DNA of 6,241 nt. It comes from an uncultured Bacteroidales bacterium. GTDB taxonomy: Bacteria; Bacteroidota; Bacteroidia; Bacteroidales; P3. Below the pieces are notes generated by a model, which searched no databases, had not been told where the DNA came from, and worked only from the letters and a program-made list of their open reading frames with translations. The translations under genes were made by a program, and so were the position numbers. How positions within the stretch are numbered: the first letter of the stretch is position 1; each line of letters opens with the position of its first letter. Location of the stretch: NCBI GenBank assembly GCA_937910265.1, contig CALEPD010000085.1, positions 1-6,241 on the forward strand. Reading direction: 5' to 3'. This document shows, piece by piece, positions 5,895-6,241 of the stretch.

Positions 5895-6241
5895 TTACTT
5901 GATACGTTCGCTGTATTCGTTGGTACGGGTGTCAACTTTTACCTTGTCGCCTTCATTGATGAACAGGGGAACTCTGATGGTTACGCCTGGGTCAACGGTA
6001 GCGTCCTTCATGGCGTTGGTGGCGGTGTTGCCTTTTACGCCGGGTTCGGTATAGGTGATTACAGTTTCAATGAACGGGGGAAGTTCGCACATGAGCGGGG
6101 TTTCGGTGTCTGCTGCCACGGTGATTTCCACATATTGGTCGGGTCTCAGGAATTGGGGAGCATTGATGATTGATTCCTCGATTCCGATTTGCTCGTATGT
6201 TTCAGTGTGCATGAATGTGTGGAGGTCTCCCTCTTTGTAGA
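5895..6241 (-). CDS. efp: Elongation factor P, C-terminal part (5' end outside window)
   Basis: The frame is open from the right edge to the TAA at 5895-5897 and gives the last 114 full codons, corresponding to the end of domain I/II and all of the C-terminal OB domain. Diagnostic segments are Y-K-E-G-D-L-H-T-F-M-H-T-E-T-Y-E-Q at the visible start (E. coli: YNDGEFWHFMNNETFEQ), T-E-P-G-V-K-G-N-T-A-T, the strand V-P-L-F-I-N-E-G-D-K-V-K-V-D-T and the tail N-E-Y-S-E-R-I-K. EF-P binds between the ribosomal P and E sites and promotes peptide-bond formation at consecutive prolines. The modified residue lies in domain I, outside the window, so its modification pathway cannot be judged. An in-frame ATG at 6210-6212 is internal, because the conserved sequence continues upstream. 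A strong terminator follows. Confidence 0.96.
   Translation of the reverse strand, partial: YKEGDLHTFMHTETYEQIGIEESIINAPQFLRPDQYVEITVAADTETPLMCELPPFIETVITYTEPGVKGNTATNAMKDATVDPGVTIRVPLFINEGDKVKVDTRTNEYSERIK

Noticed and set aside
5737..6054. Plus-strand frame starting with GTG and a hydrophobic segment, a possible small membrane protein
   Set aside because: It runs through the efp terminator and most of the efp C-terminal region in antisense; the hydrophobic stretch is explained as the complement of a hydrophilic minus-strand frame.

Overview
The window looks like chromosomal DNA from a member of the Bacteroidales (gut Bacteroidetes, possibly near Muribaculaceae or Porphyromonadaceae; the genus cannot be fixed from sequence alone). 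Three things point there. The promoter upstream of ackA fits the Bacteroidetes pattern (TTG, 19-base spacer, TATCTTTG). None of the starts has a Shine-Dalgarno sequence. The gene families (C69 dipeptidase, glutaminyl cyclase lipoprotein of the Porphyromonas gingivalis type, small Rieske-like lipoprotein) are typical of the group. No mobile element, CRISPR array, tRNA or rRNA was seen, so this reads as core housekeeping sequence.

Layout. The left edge holds the 3' end of a plus-strand nitroreductase gene, closed by a strong hairpin at 421-448 that probably also stops the convergent minus-strand genes. Everything else is on the minus strand. Read in the direction of transcription, from right to left: the 3' part of efp (5895 to the right edge) with a textbook terminator at 5829-5867; a 190-base stretch with no convincing gene; a glutaminyl-peptide cyclotransferase-like lipoprotein (4627-5640) whose end overlaps the start of a Rieske-like lipoprotein (4212-4646 as called, possibly starting at 4637); a regulatory gap of 223 bases; acetate kinase ackA (2780-3988) with its own promoter and terminator; then a secreted C69 dipeptidase (913-2646) followed after 18 bases by a DgkA-type membrane kinase (502-894).

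Function. ackA makes ATP and acetate in fermentation; no pta lies directly upstream of it. The cyclase and the Rieske-like protein both carry lipoprotein signals and overlap, so they are probably made together and act outside the inner membrane; the cyclase would convert N-terminal Gln of exported proteins to pyroglutamate. The C69 dipeptidase is exported and would cut short peptides. The DgkA-type kinase recycles a lipid alcohol in the inner membrane. EF-P relieves ribosome stalling at proline runs. The least ordinary item is the Rieske-like lipoprotein, which has the family's spacing and tail but lacks both canonical histidine ligands. I found no evidence of a new multi-gene system.
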